DNA of 64,000 nucleotides from Kribbella amoyensis (GTDB lineage Bacteria > Actinomycetota > Actinomycetes > Propionibacteriales > Kribbellaceae): positions 2,728,001-2,792,000 of the forward strand of contig NZ_VIVK01000001.1 of NCBI RefSeq assembly GCF_007828865.1, in the 5' to 3' direction. This document shows positions 43,184 to 53,554 of this stretch, one piece after another; the stretch's first letter is position 1, and every line of letters begins with the position of its first letter. The position numbers were made by a program, and so were the translations under genes. Under the pieces are notes generated by a model. It was not told where the DNA came from and did no database searches. It saw only the letters and a list, made by a program, of their open reading frames with translations.

Positions 43184-43534
43184 ATGCTCCCACTCGCCAC
43201 GTTCCCGACCCTGTTCCCCGGGTTCGGCAATCCGTTCGACGTCATCTGGTGGGTGCTGCTCGGCCTGAAGCTGGTCGCCCTGCTCGACGCGGCGATCCGG
43301 CCCCGCGCGGTCTTCCTCGCCGCCGACAAGCTGACCAAGCCCGGCTGGGTGCTGATCCTCGCGACCTTCTCGCTGTCCCACATCTTCCAGAGCTGGCTGA
43401 GCCTGGTCGGCCTCTTCGGCATCGTCGCGGCCGGCGTCTACCTGGTCGACGCGAGGCCCGCCCTCCGAGCAGCCGCCGGCCGTGGCCGGGGAGGCTGGGG
43501 CATCCGCCGCCGCCGCGGCCCCCGCCCGCTGTAA
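43184..43534 (+). CDS. DUF2516 membrane protein
   Basis: The 116-residue protein has three hydrophobic segments. The family core is PFDVIWWVLLGLKLVALLDAAIRP...AADKLTKPGWVLILATFSL and the C-terminal tail is basic (GRGRGGWGIRRRRGPRP). The role is unknown. It is the usual neighbour of hbhA in mycolic and related actinobacteria, as I recall. The start is fixed by the -10 box 7 bases upstream. Confidence 0.85.
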   Translation: MLPLATFPTLFPGFGNPFDVIWWVLLGLKLVALLDAAIRPRAVFLAADKLTKPGWVLILATFSLSHIFQSWLSLVGLFGIVAAGVYLVDARPALRAAAGRGRGGWGIRRRRGPRPL

Positions 43535-43757
43535 AGCCGGCAACCTCTACTGAAGTACTTGAAAGTCCGCCCCGCCACGCCCCGCCGGGGTCGTTTCCGC
43601 GACCGAACCGTCTGCGCCTGGCTGCTGACGCGAGCAAGCTCGCAGCTGTGGTGATGCGCGGTGATTCCGGACCGTGTCGCGGCACTGGGGACCGTGAACA
43701 AGCCATTTCCTGTCCGAGGTCCCCGGTTGTTGTCCCAGGTGGTCGGCGGTCCAGCGG

Positions 43758-44594
43758 CTACGAGCGGTAGACGATGACCTTGTCGCCGACCTTGACCTGG
43801 TCGAAGAGCCATTTGATCTTGGCGAGGTCGCGGACGTTGACGCAACCGTGGGACGCGCCCGCGTAGCCTCGGGCGGCGAAGTCGGAGCTGTAGTGGACCG
43901 CTTGGCCGCCGCTGAAGAACATCGCGTACGGCATCGCGCTGTCGTACAGCTTGGAGACGTGGTTGCGGCTCTTCCAGCCGACCGAGAAGGCGCCTTCGCG
44001 GGTGGCTGTCTTCTTGGCGCCGAAGCGGACGTCGAACTGCAGCTTCACCGCGCCGTCCACCACGTACCGCAGCTTGCGGGTCGTCTTGTCGATGCAGAGA
44101 GCGACGCCGGTGGCGCAGCGTGCGTCGAGGCGCTTGCCGTTGACCACCGGGGCCGGCGGGAAGAGCTCGGTCTGGGTGGGTTCGCGGGTGGCCGACTTCA
44201 GCTGGTCCCAGGTGTTCTGGTCGACGTACCCGAGGTCCGGGATGCCCTTGGAGGTCTGGAACTTCTTCACCGCCGTCCGGGTCATCGTCCCGAACGAGTC
44301 GTCCAGCCAGCGCTTGTCCAGGAGCTTCAGCTGGATCAGCCGAGCCTCGACCTTGCGGACGTCGGCGCCGCTGGACCCGTTGCGCCACAGCGCCTTCGGG
44401 TAGATCGGCAGTTCGCCGCTGACCTCGAACGGGACCGTCTTCAGGTCGGTCGACGCGATCGGCGCCGCGCTCGCCGGGGTCTCCGCACCGCTCATCCCGG
44501 ACGCCGCGATCCCCGCGATCGCCGCCGTGACGACGGTCGCCGCCAGAACGTGCCGGCCGGCCGCCAGCCTGCGGACCCAGTTTCGCGCGCGCAT
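43758..44594 (-). CDS. L,D-transpeptidase with peptidoglycan-binding domain
   Basis: The 278-residue precursor has a signal peptide (RRLAAGRHVLAATVVTAAIAGIAASG). A PG_binding_1 domain lies at about 65-120 (KALWRNGSSGADVRKVEARLIQLKLLD). A YkuD catalytic domain ends SHGCVNVRDLAKIKWLF with the catalytic Cys in HGCVN. It forms 3-3 cross-links or anchors proteins in the wall. GAGGGG precedes the ATG at 44592-44594. A smaller paralogue lies at 45323, on the other side of a macrodomain gene. Confidence 0.92.
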   Translation of the reverse strand: MRARNWVRRLAAGRHVLAATVVTAAIAGIAASGMSGAETPASAAPIASTDLKTVPFEVSGELPIYPKALWRNGSSGADVRKVEARLIQLKLLDKRWLDDSFGTMTRTAVKKFQTSKGIPDLGYVDQNTWDQLKSATREPTQTELFPPAPVVNGKRLDARCATGVALCIDKTTRKLRYVVDGAVKLQFDVRFGAKKTATREGAFSVGWKSRNHVSKLYDSAMPYAMFFSGGQAVHYSSDFAARGYAGASHGCVNVRDLAKIKWLFDQVKVGDKVIVYRS

Positions 44595-44784
44595 CGGATA
44601 CCCCTCGTGATCGACTCTGTCCCCACTGGTGGGACGCCCGCACCCGTCGTTTGGTTGACCGCCGGAAACGTTCGGTTTCCGCGGTGCCGGGTAAGCGTAG
44701 GTGGCGAGCCACCACCGGTACACCTCTCGTGAGCACATCGTGACCTCTCTCACCCGCCCCCGCAACGGTGGGGAGAATGGCCGC

Positions 44785-45288
44785 ATGGAGATCGTGCTCA
44801 GCACCGACGACATCACCACGGTGCCCGCGGACGCGATCGTCAACGCCGCGCACCACGCTCTGCGTGGCGGCGGCGGCGTGGACGGGGCGATCCACCGGGC
44901 CGGTGGACCGGCGATCCTGGCCGAGTGCGTGGAGCGGTATCCGGACGGCGTACCGACGGGCCAGGCCGGGTGGACGACCGCGGGCAACCTCCCCGCCCGG
45001 TACGTGATCCACGTGGTCGGGCCGAACCACCGAGCCGGCCAGCAGGATCCCGAATTGCTCATCTCCTGCTACCGCAACGCGCTCCGCATCGCCGACGAGC
45101 TCGGTGCCACCCGGCTCACCCTGCCCGCCGTCTCGGCCGGGATCTACGGCTGGCCCGCGCAGGAGGCGGCCGACCTGGCCGTCCAGACGTTGCGTACGAC
45201 GGAGACCGCGGTAGAGCGGGCCCAGTTCTGTCTGGTCGAGCCGCGGCTGTTCAAGGCGTTCGAGAACGCGACAGCGGCCGGGGACTGA
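44785..45288 (+). CDS. Macrodomain protein (ADP-ribosyl deacylase type)
   Basis: The 167-residue protein is a single macrodomain: DAIVNAAHHALRGGGGVDGAIHRAGG, then TAGNLPARYVIHVVGP and TLPAVSAGIYGWPAQEAA. These are the ADP-ribose-binding loops of the MacroD/YmdB group, which remove ADP-ribose or O-acetyl-ADP-ribose adducts. The usual Asn-Asn of NAANxxLxGG reads AAHHALRGG, a modest change. It lies between two L,D-transpeptidase genes, divergent from the first. Its stop codon sits in the loop of its terminator. Confidence 0.9.
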   Translation: MEIVLSTDDITTVPADAIVNAAHHALRGGGGVDGAIHRAGGPAILAECVERYPDGVPTGQAGWTTAGNLPARYVIHVVGPNHRAGQQDPELLISCYRNALRIADELGATRLTLPAVSAGIYGWPAQEAADLAVQTLRTTETAVERAQFCLVEPRLFKAFENATAAGD

Positions 45289-45300
45289 TCTCCCCGGCCG
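45275..45300. terminator. Terminator overlapping the macrodomain stop codon
   Basis: A perfect 10-bp stem CGGCCGGGGA/TCCCCGGCCG has a 6-base loop that contains part of the TGA stop. It serves the convergent pair. Confidence 0.65.
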
Positions 45301-45322
45301 CCGTGGCCACTGCTGTTATCGC

Positions 45323-45925
45323 TCAGGCGTTGTAGACGAGCACCTTGTCGCCCACCTTCGCGCGGGCGAAGATCCACGCGATCTTGTTCTTGTCGCGCAT
45401 GTTGACGCAACCGTGCGACGCGCCGTTGTAGCCGCGGGCCCGGAAGTCGGCCGAGTAGTGGATCGCCTGCCCACCGCTGAAGAACATCGCGTACGGCATC
45501 GGCGACTTGTAGATCGACGACACGTGGTTCTTCGACTTGCGCTGGATCTTGAACATGCCGTTCCGGGTCGGCGTCCGCGGCGCGCCGAACCGGGCGTCAC
45601 CGGTGGCGAGCAGCTTGCCGTTGTACAGGAACGCGACCTTGCGGGTCTTCTTGTTCACGCAGATGATCCGGCCGGTCATGCAGCGGCGATCGAGCCGCAG
45701 CTTGCCCGGTACCAGCCCGCTCTTCGCGGCCGGCTTCTTCGCCGGCGTCGTCGCCTTCGGCTGCGGCGCCGTCGCCTTGGGCGCAACCTTCGGCGCTGCC
45801 GCCACGGCCGGTACGGCCTGGACGACCGGAGCCGCGGCACCGGCCGAAGTGCTGGCGGCCACAAGGCCGACCCCCAGCAACGCGGTCGCGGTCGCGGTGG
45901 CGCCGAGCTTACGCAGAATCCCCAT
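45323..45925 (-). CDS. L,D-transpeptidase, short form
   Basis: GGAAGGA precedes the ATG at 45923-45925. The 200-residue precursor has a signal peptide (GATATATALLGVGLVAASTSAGA) and an Ala/Pro/Lys-rich wall-spanning linker (about 40-75). The YkuD domain ends GASHGCVNMRDKNKIAWIF. The catalytic part is close to the paralogue at 43758 (SKNHVSSIYKSPMPYAMFFSGGQAIHYS vs SRNHVSKLYDSAMPYAMFFSGGQAVHYS), so duplication is clear. This form lacks the peptidoglycan-binding domain. Confidence 0.9.
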   Translation of the reverse strand: MGILRKLGATATATALLGVGLVAASTSAGAAAPVVQAVPAVAAAPKVAPKATAPQPKATTPAKKPAAKSGLVPGKLRLDRRCMTGRIICVNKKTRKVAFLYNGKLLATGDARFGAPRTPTRNGMFKIQRKSKNHVSSIYKSPMPYAMFFSGGQAIHYSADFRARGYNGASHGCVNMRDKNKIAWIFARAKVGDKVLVYNA

Positions 45926-46050
45926 GTTCTTTTGTCCTTCCCCCTGCTGAGTGGCTTCCACTGAGTAGACGTCGCGGGGCAACACCGGGTTGGGTCACGA
46001 TCCGGAAACTCTCCCCGGACGGACCGGACCCACCGGCGTACCGGTCGATG

Positions 46051-47913
<1,863 letters not shown>

Positions 47914-48217
47914 GCGAGAGCGCTCCAAGCAAGATCGAGGTTGTCAGGCGGTGGCTACGGCGGGATCTCTGTGTCGCTCGACAGGGCCACTCGACGCAGG
48001 GCGCAGCCATCACATCTTACCGGCGACCCGCAGCGTCCACGAAACCGGTGACGGCCGGGGTCCGGGAAGCGGTTGAGCCTTTGACATTTGTTGACTGGAC
48101 GTCCAGTCTATAGACGGGCACCTGGGGAGGGGCCTGCAACGGGGGGTCCGGCCCGGGAGCGCCGAGCACACGGTGGGGGGTTGCTCGGCCTCCGGGCTCT
48201 GACCGGGAAAGAGAGAC
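47914..48217. other. Intergenic region between typA and the TetR gene
   Basis: No gene is seen in these 304 bases. It holds TTGACA at 48081-48086 (a consensus -35) and the operator-like palindrome at 48093-48108. The bases before 48080 are GC-rich without features. Confidence 0.6.
48093..48108. promoter_or_regulatory. 16-bp palindrome, candidate TetR operator
   Basis: GACTGGACGTCCAGTC is a perfect dyad placed 6 bases after a TTGACA -35 and 110 bases before the TetR start. Its position between -35 and -10 fits repression. Confidence 0.65.
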
Positions 48218-48856
48218 GTGCCGAGGTCGGCCAGTACCAACCAGGAGCTCCGGGAGAAGTCCCGTGAGCGCATCCTTGCCGCAGCCCTGGAGGTCTTCGC
48301 CGAGAAGGGCTACGAAGCCGCGTCGATCACCGACGTCACGGCGCGAGCGGGAGTCTCCAGAGGACTCCTCGCCTACTACTTCACCTCGAAACAGGCGATA
48401 GCGGCCGAACTCCTGGACCGCTGGCTGGACGGCATCACCGCCATCCTCACGATCCAGGGCCCCCCGGACGAACGCCTGGCGGGAATCATCGACGGCGCCC
48501 TGATGGCGGCCTCGGCGACCCTCCCGATCCAGCGCCTGGCCATCTCGCTGATGATGCTCCCCACCACCCACCCGACCTTCGCCAAGGTCGAAGCGGAGAA
48601 GTCCCACCGCATCACCGAAGTGGAAGACACCATCCGCACCATCTTCGAAGCCCGAGGCGCCCAAGACCCCGCCATCGAAGAAATGTTGCTAAGAGCAACC
48701 CTAGAAGGCATCACCGTCAAACTGACGATCTACCCGGAAACCTTCCCGGTTGAAGAAATCAGAAGACGCCTCTACCAAACCTACGACCTACCAGAACCAA
48801 AAGAACCACTCCCGGTCCCATCCCCACCAGTAGACCGGCTACGAGCAAAGCCTTAA
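48218..48856 (+). CDS. TetR family regulator
   Basis: The GTG start follows GGGAAAGAGAG. The 212-residue protein has a TetR helix-turn-helix at about residues 12-58 (RERILAAALEVFAEKGYEAASITDVTARAGVSRGLLAYYFTSKQAIAAELL), then a helical ligand domain without recognised specificity. A perfect GACTGGAC/GTCCAGTC palindrome upstream is its likely operator. The 3' half uses A- and C-ended codons such as CTA and AGA with few G. This is unlike most genes here but continuous with the next gene on the opposite strand. Confidence 0.9.
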   Translation: MPRSASTNQELREKSRERILAAALEVFAEKGYEAASITDVTARAGVSRGLLAYYFTSKQAIAAELLDRWLDGITAILTIQGPPDERLAGIIDGALMAASATLPIQRLAISLMMLPTTHPTFAKVEAEKSHRITEVEDTIRTIFEARGAQDPAIEEMLLRATLEGITVKLTIYPETFPVEEIRRRLYQTYDLPEPKEPLPVPSPPVDRLRAKP

Positions 48857-48871
48857 AAGCAACAACAACCC

Positions 48872-49609
48872 TCAAACCCGATGAACCTTGTGCTGAGCAG
48901 CCTGGGCCCGAGGCCGCACCGTCAGCCGATCGATGTTCACATGCGAAGGCAACGAAGCAATCCAAGCCACGATCTCCGCAATATCCTCGGAAACCAGCGG
49001 CTCCGCCACCCCCGCGTAAACCGCCTCAGCCTTCCCTTCATCCCCAGAGAACCGAGTGATCGCAAACCCCTCGCTCTTCACCATCCCCGGCGCGATCTCA
49101 CTCACCCGCACCGGCTGGTCGTAGAGCTCCAGCCGCAACGTGTCCACCACAGCCTTCGCCGCGTGCTTGGCAGCCACGTACCCACCGCCGCCCTCGTACG
49201 CGACCTGCCCAGCGGTCGACCCCATCACGATGATCACCCCGGACGCCGCGATCAACGCGGGCAGCAACGCCTTCGTCACAGCAGCGACCCCGATCACGTT
49301 CACCTCGTACATCCGCCGCCAGGCCTCCAGATCCGCCTCGGCCACCGGCTCGAACCCGAACGCCCCACCCGCGTTGTTCACCAGAACGTCGACCCGCGGA
49401 CCGACCTCGGCCGCCAACGCCGCCACGTCGTCAGCGGACGTCACGTCACACCGAACGGCTCGCCCGTCGATCTCCTTGGCCAGCGCCTCGACCCGCTCCA
49501 GCCGCCGAGCGGCACAGACGACCTCGTACCCCTCTCGGGCGAGTCGCCGCGCGGAAGCGGCCCCGATCCCACTGCTGGCTCCGGTCACGACGGCAAGAGG
49601 ACGAGTCAT
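48872..49609 (-). CDS. Short-chain dehydrogenase/reductase
   Basis: The 245-residue SDR has the cofactor loop VTGASSGIGAASARRLA (TGxxxGIG, residues 9-16), NNAGGAFGFEP, MGSTAGQVAY and the catalytic YVAAK at about 154-158. Substrate is not predictable. Cofactor preference is probably NADP(H), judging from CAARRLERV after strand 2. As recalled it is the counterpart of Rv0484c, which also precedes mshA in mycobacteria. The gene is divergent from mshA by 115 bases. Confidence 0.9.
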   Translation of the reverse strand: MTRPLAVVTGASSGIGAASARRLAREGYEVVCAARRLERVEALAKEIDGRAVRCDVTSADDVAALAAEVGPRVDVLVNNAGGAFGFEPVAEADLEAWRRMYEVNVIGVAAVTKALLPALIAASGVIIVMGSTAGQVAYEGGGGYVAAKHAAKAVVDTLRLELYDQPVRVSEIAPGMVKSEGFAITRFSGDEGKAEAVYAGVAEPLVSEDIAEIVAWIASLPSHVNIDRLTVRPRAQAAQHKVHRV

Positions 49610-49711
49610 ACCCCCGAGTCTCCCAAACCCGGCCGCGCCCGGTCCCACCCGTCTCAGGACCACCGGTCCCGGCACAACCCGCCGGGCCGGGGGACCCGGC
49701 GAGCGGCGGCG

Positions 49712-49717
49712 TAGGCT
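49712..49717 (+). promoter_or_regulatory. mshA: -10 TAGGCT for leaderless mshA
   Basis: TAGGCT is 6 bases before the GTG at 49724 with no Shine-Dalgarno sequence. Confidence 0.55.
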
Positions 49718-49723
49718 GGCGGC

Positions 49724-51016
49724 GTGGCCCTTCCCTCCGGTGACCGTCCTCTTCGGCGGGTCGCGATGATCAGCCTGCACACCTCTCCGCTGGACCAGCC
49801 CGGCACCGGTGACGCGGGCGGCATGAACGTCTACGTGGTCGAGTTGTCCCAGCGGCTCGCCGATCTCGGGATCGAGGTCGAGATCTTCACCCGGGCGACC
49901 TCGTCGGCGCTGCCGGTGAAGGTCGAACTGGTCCCGGGCGTCACCGTGCGCAACGTGGCGGCCGGGCCGTACGAGGGGTTGTCGAAGAACGAACTCCCGG
50001 CCCAGCTCTGTACGTTCGCGCGGGCGGTCCTGCGCGCCGAGGCGATCCGCGAGCCCGGGTACTACGACGTGATCCACTCGCACTACTGGCTGTCCGGCCA
50101 GGTCGGCCTGCTGGCCCGGGATCGCTGGGCGGTGCCGCTGGTGCACACGATGCACACGATGGCGAAGGTCAAGAACGCCAGCCTGGCCGAGGACGACGTC
50201 CCCGAACCGCCGGCCCGGTTGCTCGGCGAGGAGCAGGTGGTCGAGGCGGCCGACCGGCTGCTCGCCAACACCGACGACGAGGCCCGCGAGCTGATCGACC
50301 TCTACGGTGCGCCACCGGCGAAGGTGGGTGTGGTCAATCCCGGGGTCGACCTGGACCTGTTCCGGCCGGGGGACCAGGCCGCGGCGCGGCAGGCGGTCGG
50401 CGTACCGGAGAACGCGGTCGTGCTCGCGTTCGTCGGCCGGATCCAGCCGTTGAAGGCGCCGGACCTGCTGATCCGCGCGGCCGCCCGGATGCTCGACCAG
50501 GACCCGTCGTTGCGGGACCGGCTGGTCGTGGCGATCATCGGCGGCCCGTCCGGCAACGGCATGGAACACCCCGAGTCGCACGCCGAACTGGCCCGCGCCC
50601 TCGGTGTCGACGACGTCACCCGCTTCGTCAAACCGATCCCGCGGGCCGGCCTGGCCGACTGGTACCGGGCCGCCTCGGTGGTCTGCGTGCCGTCGTACTC
50701 CGAGTCGTTCGGCCTGGTCGCGTTGGAGGCGCAGGCCTGCGGTACGCCGGTCGTCGCGGCCGCGGTCGGCGGGCTGACGACCGCGGTCAGGCACGGGACC
50801 ACCGGCCTGCTGGTCCCTGGCCACGGCGTGGACGACTTCGCCGACGCGCTGCGCCGGATCGCGACGGATCCGGTCACCCGCGAGACGATGGGCGGCGCGG
50901 CGGTCGAGCACGCCCGGGGATTCGGCTGGGAGCTGACCGCGGCGAGAACGCTGGCCGCGTACCGGACGGCCGCGGAAACGATGGCGGCAGACCTTGCTGC
51001 GGAGGTGGCCGGATGA
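49724..51016 (+). CDS. mshA: Inositol-phosphate glycosyltransferase MshA (mycothiol synthesis)
   Basis: MshA joins UDP-GlcNAc and 1L-myo-inositol-1-phosphate, the first step of mycothiol formation. The 430-residue GT4 enzyme has the N-terminal loop [23 protein letters not shown], then [16 protein letters not shown]. The donor domain has [17 protein letters not shown] and [22 protein letters not shown] (EX7E motif). The GTG start at 49724 is placed by the -10 hexamer; an ATG at 49769 would truncate beta-strand 1. It overlaps the YbjN gene by 4 bases (ATGA). Confidence 0.95.
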   Translation: MALPSGDRPLRRVAMISLHTSPLDQPGTGDAGGMNVYVVELSQRLADLGIEVEIFTRATSSALPVKVELVPGVTVRNVAAGPYEGLSKNELPAQLCTFARAVLRAEAIREPGYYDVIHSHYWLSGQVGLLARDRWAVPLVHTMHTMAKVKNASLAEDDVPEPPARLLGEEQVVEAADRLLANTDDEARELIDLYGAPPAKVGVVNPGVDLDLFRPGDQAAARQAVGVPENAVVLAFVGRIQPLKAPDLLIRAAARMLDQDPSLRDRLVVAIIGGPSGNGMEHPESHAELARALGVDDVTRFVKPIPRAGLADWYRAASVVCVPSYSESFGLVALEAQACGTPVVAAAVGGLTTAVRHGTTGLLVPGHGVDDFADALRRIATDPVTRETMGGAAVEHARGFGWELTAARTLAAYRTAAETMAADLAAEVAG

Positions 51017-51501
51017 GGGTGTCGGCGGCGGACGTGATCCGCCAGGTGCTGACCGAGAACGAGCTGGACTTCGCCGAGGGCGAGCCGGGAGCGTTCTCGG
51101 CGGACCTGCCGGGTGAGCGCAAGCTGAAGACCACGGTCACGCTGACGGTGGGACCGCAGGCCGTGCACGTGCACGCGTTCGTGGCCCGCCGGCCGGACGA
51201 GAACCACGAGGCCGTGTACCGCTGGCTGCTGGAGCGGAACCTGAAGATGTACGGCGTCGCCTTCGCCGTCGACCACCTCGGCGACATCCACCTGGACGGC
51301 CGGGTCCCGCTGCACGCGATCACCCCGGTCGAGGTGGACCGGCTGCTCGGCGCGGTCCTCGAGTACGCCGACTCGTCGTTCAACACCATCCTCGAACTCG
51401 GCTTCGCCAGCTCGATCCGCAAGGAGTACGAGTGGCGGATCGCCCGCGGTGAGTCGACCCGGAACCTGGACGCGTTCAAGGGCTGGCTGGAGCCTCGATA
51501 A
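51013..51501 (+). CDS. YbjN-domain protein
   Basis: The 162-residue protein has the YbjN/type III secretion chaperone-like fold: [53 protein letters not shown], and [22 protein letters not shown]. YbjN proteins are implicated in stress responses but lack a settled mechanism. The start overlaps the mshA stop (ATGA), so it is co-translated with mshA. Its stop TAA doubles as the first bases of the gpmA -10 box. Confidence 0.88.
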   Translation: MRVSAADVIRQVLTENELDFAEGEPGAFSADLPGERKLKTTVTLTVGPQAVHVHAFVARRPDENHEAVYRWLLERNLKMYGVAFAVDHLGDIHLDGRVPLHAITPVEVDRLLGAVLEYADSSFNTILELGFASSIRKEYEWRIARGESTRNLDAFKGWLEPR

Positions 51502-51504
51502 ACT
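51499..51504 (+). promoter_or_regulatory. gpmA: -10 TAAACT for leaderless gpmA, overlapping a stop codon
   Basis: TAAACT begins with the TAA stop of the YbjN gene and ends 7 bases before the gpmA ATG at 51512. There is no ribosome site for gpmA. Confidence 0.5.
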
Positions 51505-51511
51505 CGGGCCC

Positions 51512-52258
51512 ATGACCTATCGCCTGATCCTGCTCCGCCACGGCCACAGCGACTGGAACGCCAAGAACCTCTTCACCGGCTGGGTCGACGTCGACCTGAA
51601 CGCCCAGGGGGTCGACGAAGCCCACCGGGGTGGCGAGCTGCTGCGCGACCGCGACCTGCTCCCGGACGTGCTGCACACGTCGGTCCTGCGCCGGGCCATC
51701 CGGACCGCGAACATCGCCCTCGAGGTGGCCGGCCGGCAGTGGATCGACGTCCGCCGGTCCTGGCGGCTGAACGAGCGCCACTATGGCGCCCTGCAGGGCA
51801 AGGACAAGAAGCAGACCCTGGAGGAGCTCGGCGAGGAGCAGTTCATGCTGTTCCGCCGGTCCTACGACACCCCGCCGCCGCCGATCGAGCGCGGCTCCGA
51901 GTTCGACCAGGCCGGCGACCCGCGGTACGCGGCGCTGCCGAGCGAGCTGCTGCCGTCGACCGAGTGCCTGAAGGACGTCGTCGACCGGATGCTGCCGTAC
52001 TGGTACGACGCGATCGTGCCGGACCTGCGGGACGGCAAGACCGTCCTGGTCACCGCCCACGGCAACTCGCTGCGCGCCCTGGTCAAGCACCTCGACCAGC
52101 TCGACGAGGCGACCGTCGTCGGCCTGAACATCCCGACCGGCATCCCGCTGTACTACGAGCTCGACGAGGACTTCAACCCGGTCACCAAGGGCGGCGAGTA
52201 CCTCGACCCGGCCGCCGCCCAGGCCGCGATCGAGGCCGTCAAGAACCAGGGCCGCTGA
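51512..52258 (+). CDS. gpmA: 2,3-bisphosphoglycerate-dependent phosphoglycerate mutase
   Basis: GpmA interconverts 3- and 2-phosphoglycerate in glycolysis and gluconeogenesis. The 248-residue protein has the phosphohistidine motif [10 protein letters not shown] (residues about 7-16), [31 protein letters not shown] and the second histidine motif [15 protein letters not shown]. The absence of a Shine-Dalgarno sequence and the -10 box inside the preceding stop codon point to a leaderless transcript as well as read-through from mshA. A terminator follows. Confidence 0.96.
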   Translation: MTYRLILLRHGHSDWNAKNLFTGWVDVDLNAQGVDEAHRGGELLRDRDLLPDVLHTSVLRRAIRTANIALEVAGRQWIDVRRSWRLNERHYGALQGKDKKQTLEELGEEQFMLFRRSYDTPPPPIERGSEFDQAGDPRYAALPSELLPSTECLKDVVDRMLPYWYDAIVPDLRDGKTVLVTAHGNSLRALVKHLDQLDEATVVGLNIPTGIPLYYELDEDFNPVTKGGEYLDPAAAQAAIEAVKNQGR

Positions 52259-52273
52259 CCCCACCGTCCCCGA

Positions 52274-52314
52274 GACCACGGACCGGCCGGATCGGGCCGG
52301 CCGTGGTCTTTTCC
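52274..52314 (+). terminator. Terminator after gpmA
   Basis: The stem GACCACGG-A-CCGGCC pairs with GGCCGG-CCGTGGTC across one bulged base, followed by TTTTCC. It lies between two convergent genes. Confidence 0.85.
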
Positions 52315-52315
52315 G

Positions 52316-53434
52316 TTACCGGACCCGGAAGACCTCGGTCAGGAGCGCGGCCAGCGCCACCGGGAAGACCTGGGCCGGGTCGACCTCGGCGTCGCCCATC
52401 GTGATGGAGGCGGTGAGCGTCCGGCTGCCGTCGGGCGAGCTGTACATCAGCGCGCCGTACCCGCCGGGGGCACTGCCGTTGTGGTGCAGGATCAGGCCGC
52501 CGCACTCCGGGCCCAGGTCCTGGACGAAGATGCCGAGGCCGTAGTCGATCGGTCCGTGCGGTGTGCGCATCTCGGCCAGCAGTTCGGCCGGGAGCAGCTT
52601 GCCGCCGTTCAGGGCCGAGGTGAACCTGTGCAGATCCTGGGTGGTCGAGAGCAGGTCACCGGCCCCGGCCAGCAGGGACAGGTTCTGGCGGCTGACGTCG
52701 GCGACCTTCCACTCCTCGCCGTCCTGGTAGCGGCAGTACCCGTGGGCGTGCGGCTCGGGCAGGTCCGTCAGGTCGCCGGGGACGACGGTGCCGGTGAGAC
52801 CGAGCGGCTGTGCGATGCGCTGGTCCAGCGCATCGGCGTACGAGAGGCCGGTGACCTTCTCGATCAGCAGGACCGCCACGGTGTAGTTGGTGTTGGAGTA
52901 GCTCCAGTCCGTTCCGGGGGCGAAGCGGGCGGGCTTGGCCAGCGCGAGCCGGACCAGTTCCTCCGGCCGGTAGCTGAGGAACCGGTGGTCCACCCAGTCC
53001 TTGCCGACCGCGGGAATGCCCGCGACGACGGTCCCGTCGGGGTAGTACTCGCCTGTGTAGTTGAAGAGTCCGCTGGTGTGCAGCAGCAGCATCCGGACCG
53101 TGATCCGGTCGTCCAGGTCGAGCTGGGGCAGATAGCCGGCGACCGGGCCGTCCAGCTCGACCTTGCCCTCGGCAACCAGCTGCAGGACCAGCGTCGCGGT
53201 GAAGGTCTTGGTGACGCTGCCCACCCAGAACGCCCCGTCCGTCGACGGCGGCTCGGTCTCGCCCAGCTTCCGGACACCGGCGCTGCCGACCCACTCGCCC
53301 CGGGCGTCGTTCACCCGCAGCTGCATCCCGGCGAATCCGGCGTCGACGAACGCCTGGACAGCCTTCTGCAGCTCCGGCCGGTCGGTGTGGTCGATCGTGG
53401 TGGCGGTCTCGTGGTGCAGCGATGAAGTGTTCAT
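52316..53434 (-). CDS. Serine beta-lactamase/DD-peptidase-family hydrolase
   Basis: The 372-residue protein from the ATG at 53432-53434 has the class C-like catalytic set: SVTK (Ser-x-x-Lys) within GSVTKTFTATLVLQL near residues 72-75, the Tyr-x-Asn motif in WSYSNTNYTVAVLL, and HHNGSAPGG as the third motif. I see no signal peptide, although family members are often exported. It may therefore be a cytoplasmic esterase, or the annotated start may be late. GAGAG lies upstream. Substrate unknown. Confidence 0.88.
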   Translation of the reverse strand: MNTSSLHHETATTIDHTDRPELQKAVQAFVDAGFAGMQLRVNDARGEWVGSAGVRKLGETEPPSTDGAFWVGSVTKTFTATLVLQLVAEGKVELDGPVAGYLPQLDLDDRITVRMLLLHTSGLFNYTGEYYPDGTVVAGIPAVGKDWVDHRFLSYRPEELVRLALAKPARFAPGTDWSYSNTNYTVAVLLIEKVTGLSYADALDQRIAQPLGLTGTVVPGDLTDLPEPHAHGYCRYQDGEEWKVADVSRQNLSLLAGAGDLLSTTQDLHRFTSALNGGKLLPAELLAEMRTPHGPIDYGLGIFVQDLGPECGGLILHHNGSAPGGYGALMYSSPDGSRTLTASITMGDAEVDPAQVFPVALAALLTEVFRVR

Positions 53435-53554
53435 GTCGACCACTCTCGGCAAGAGCGCTGACACGGCGCCGCCGCGGCGCTGACACGCGTCGGTTCTGAC
53501 CCTCGGACAGGAAATCCTGGGTGGAGTGGACCGGCCGAGACCTGGAGGTACGTG

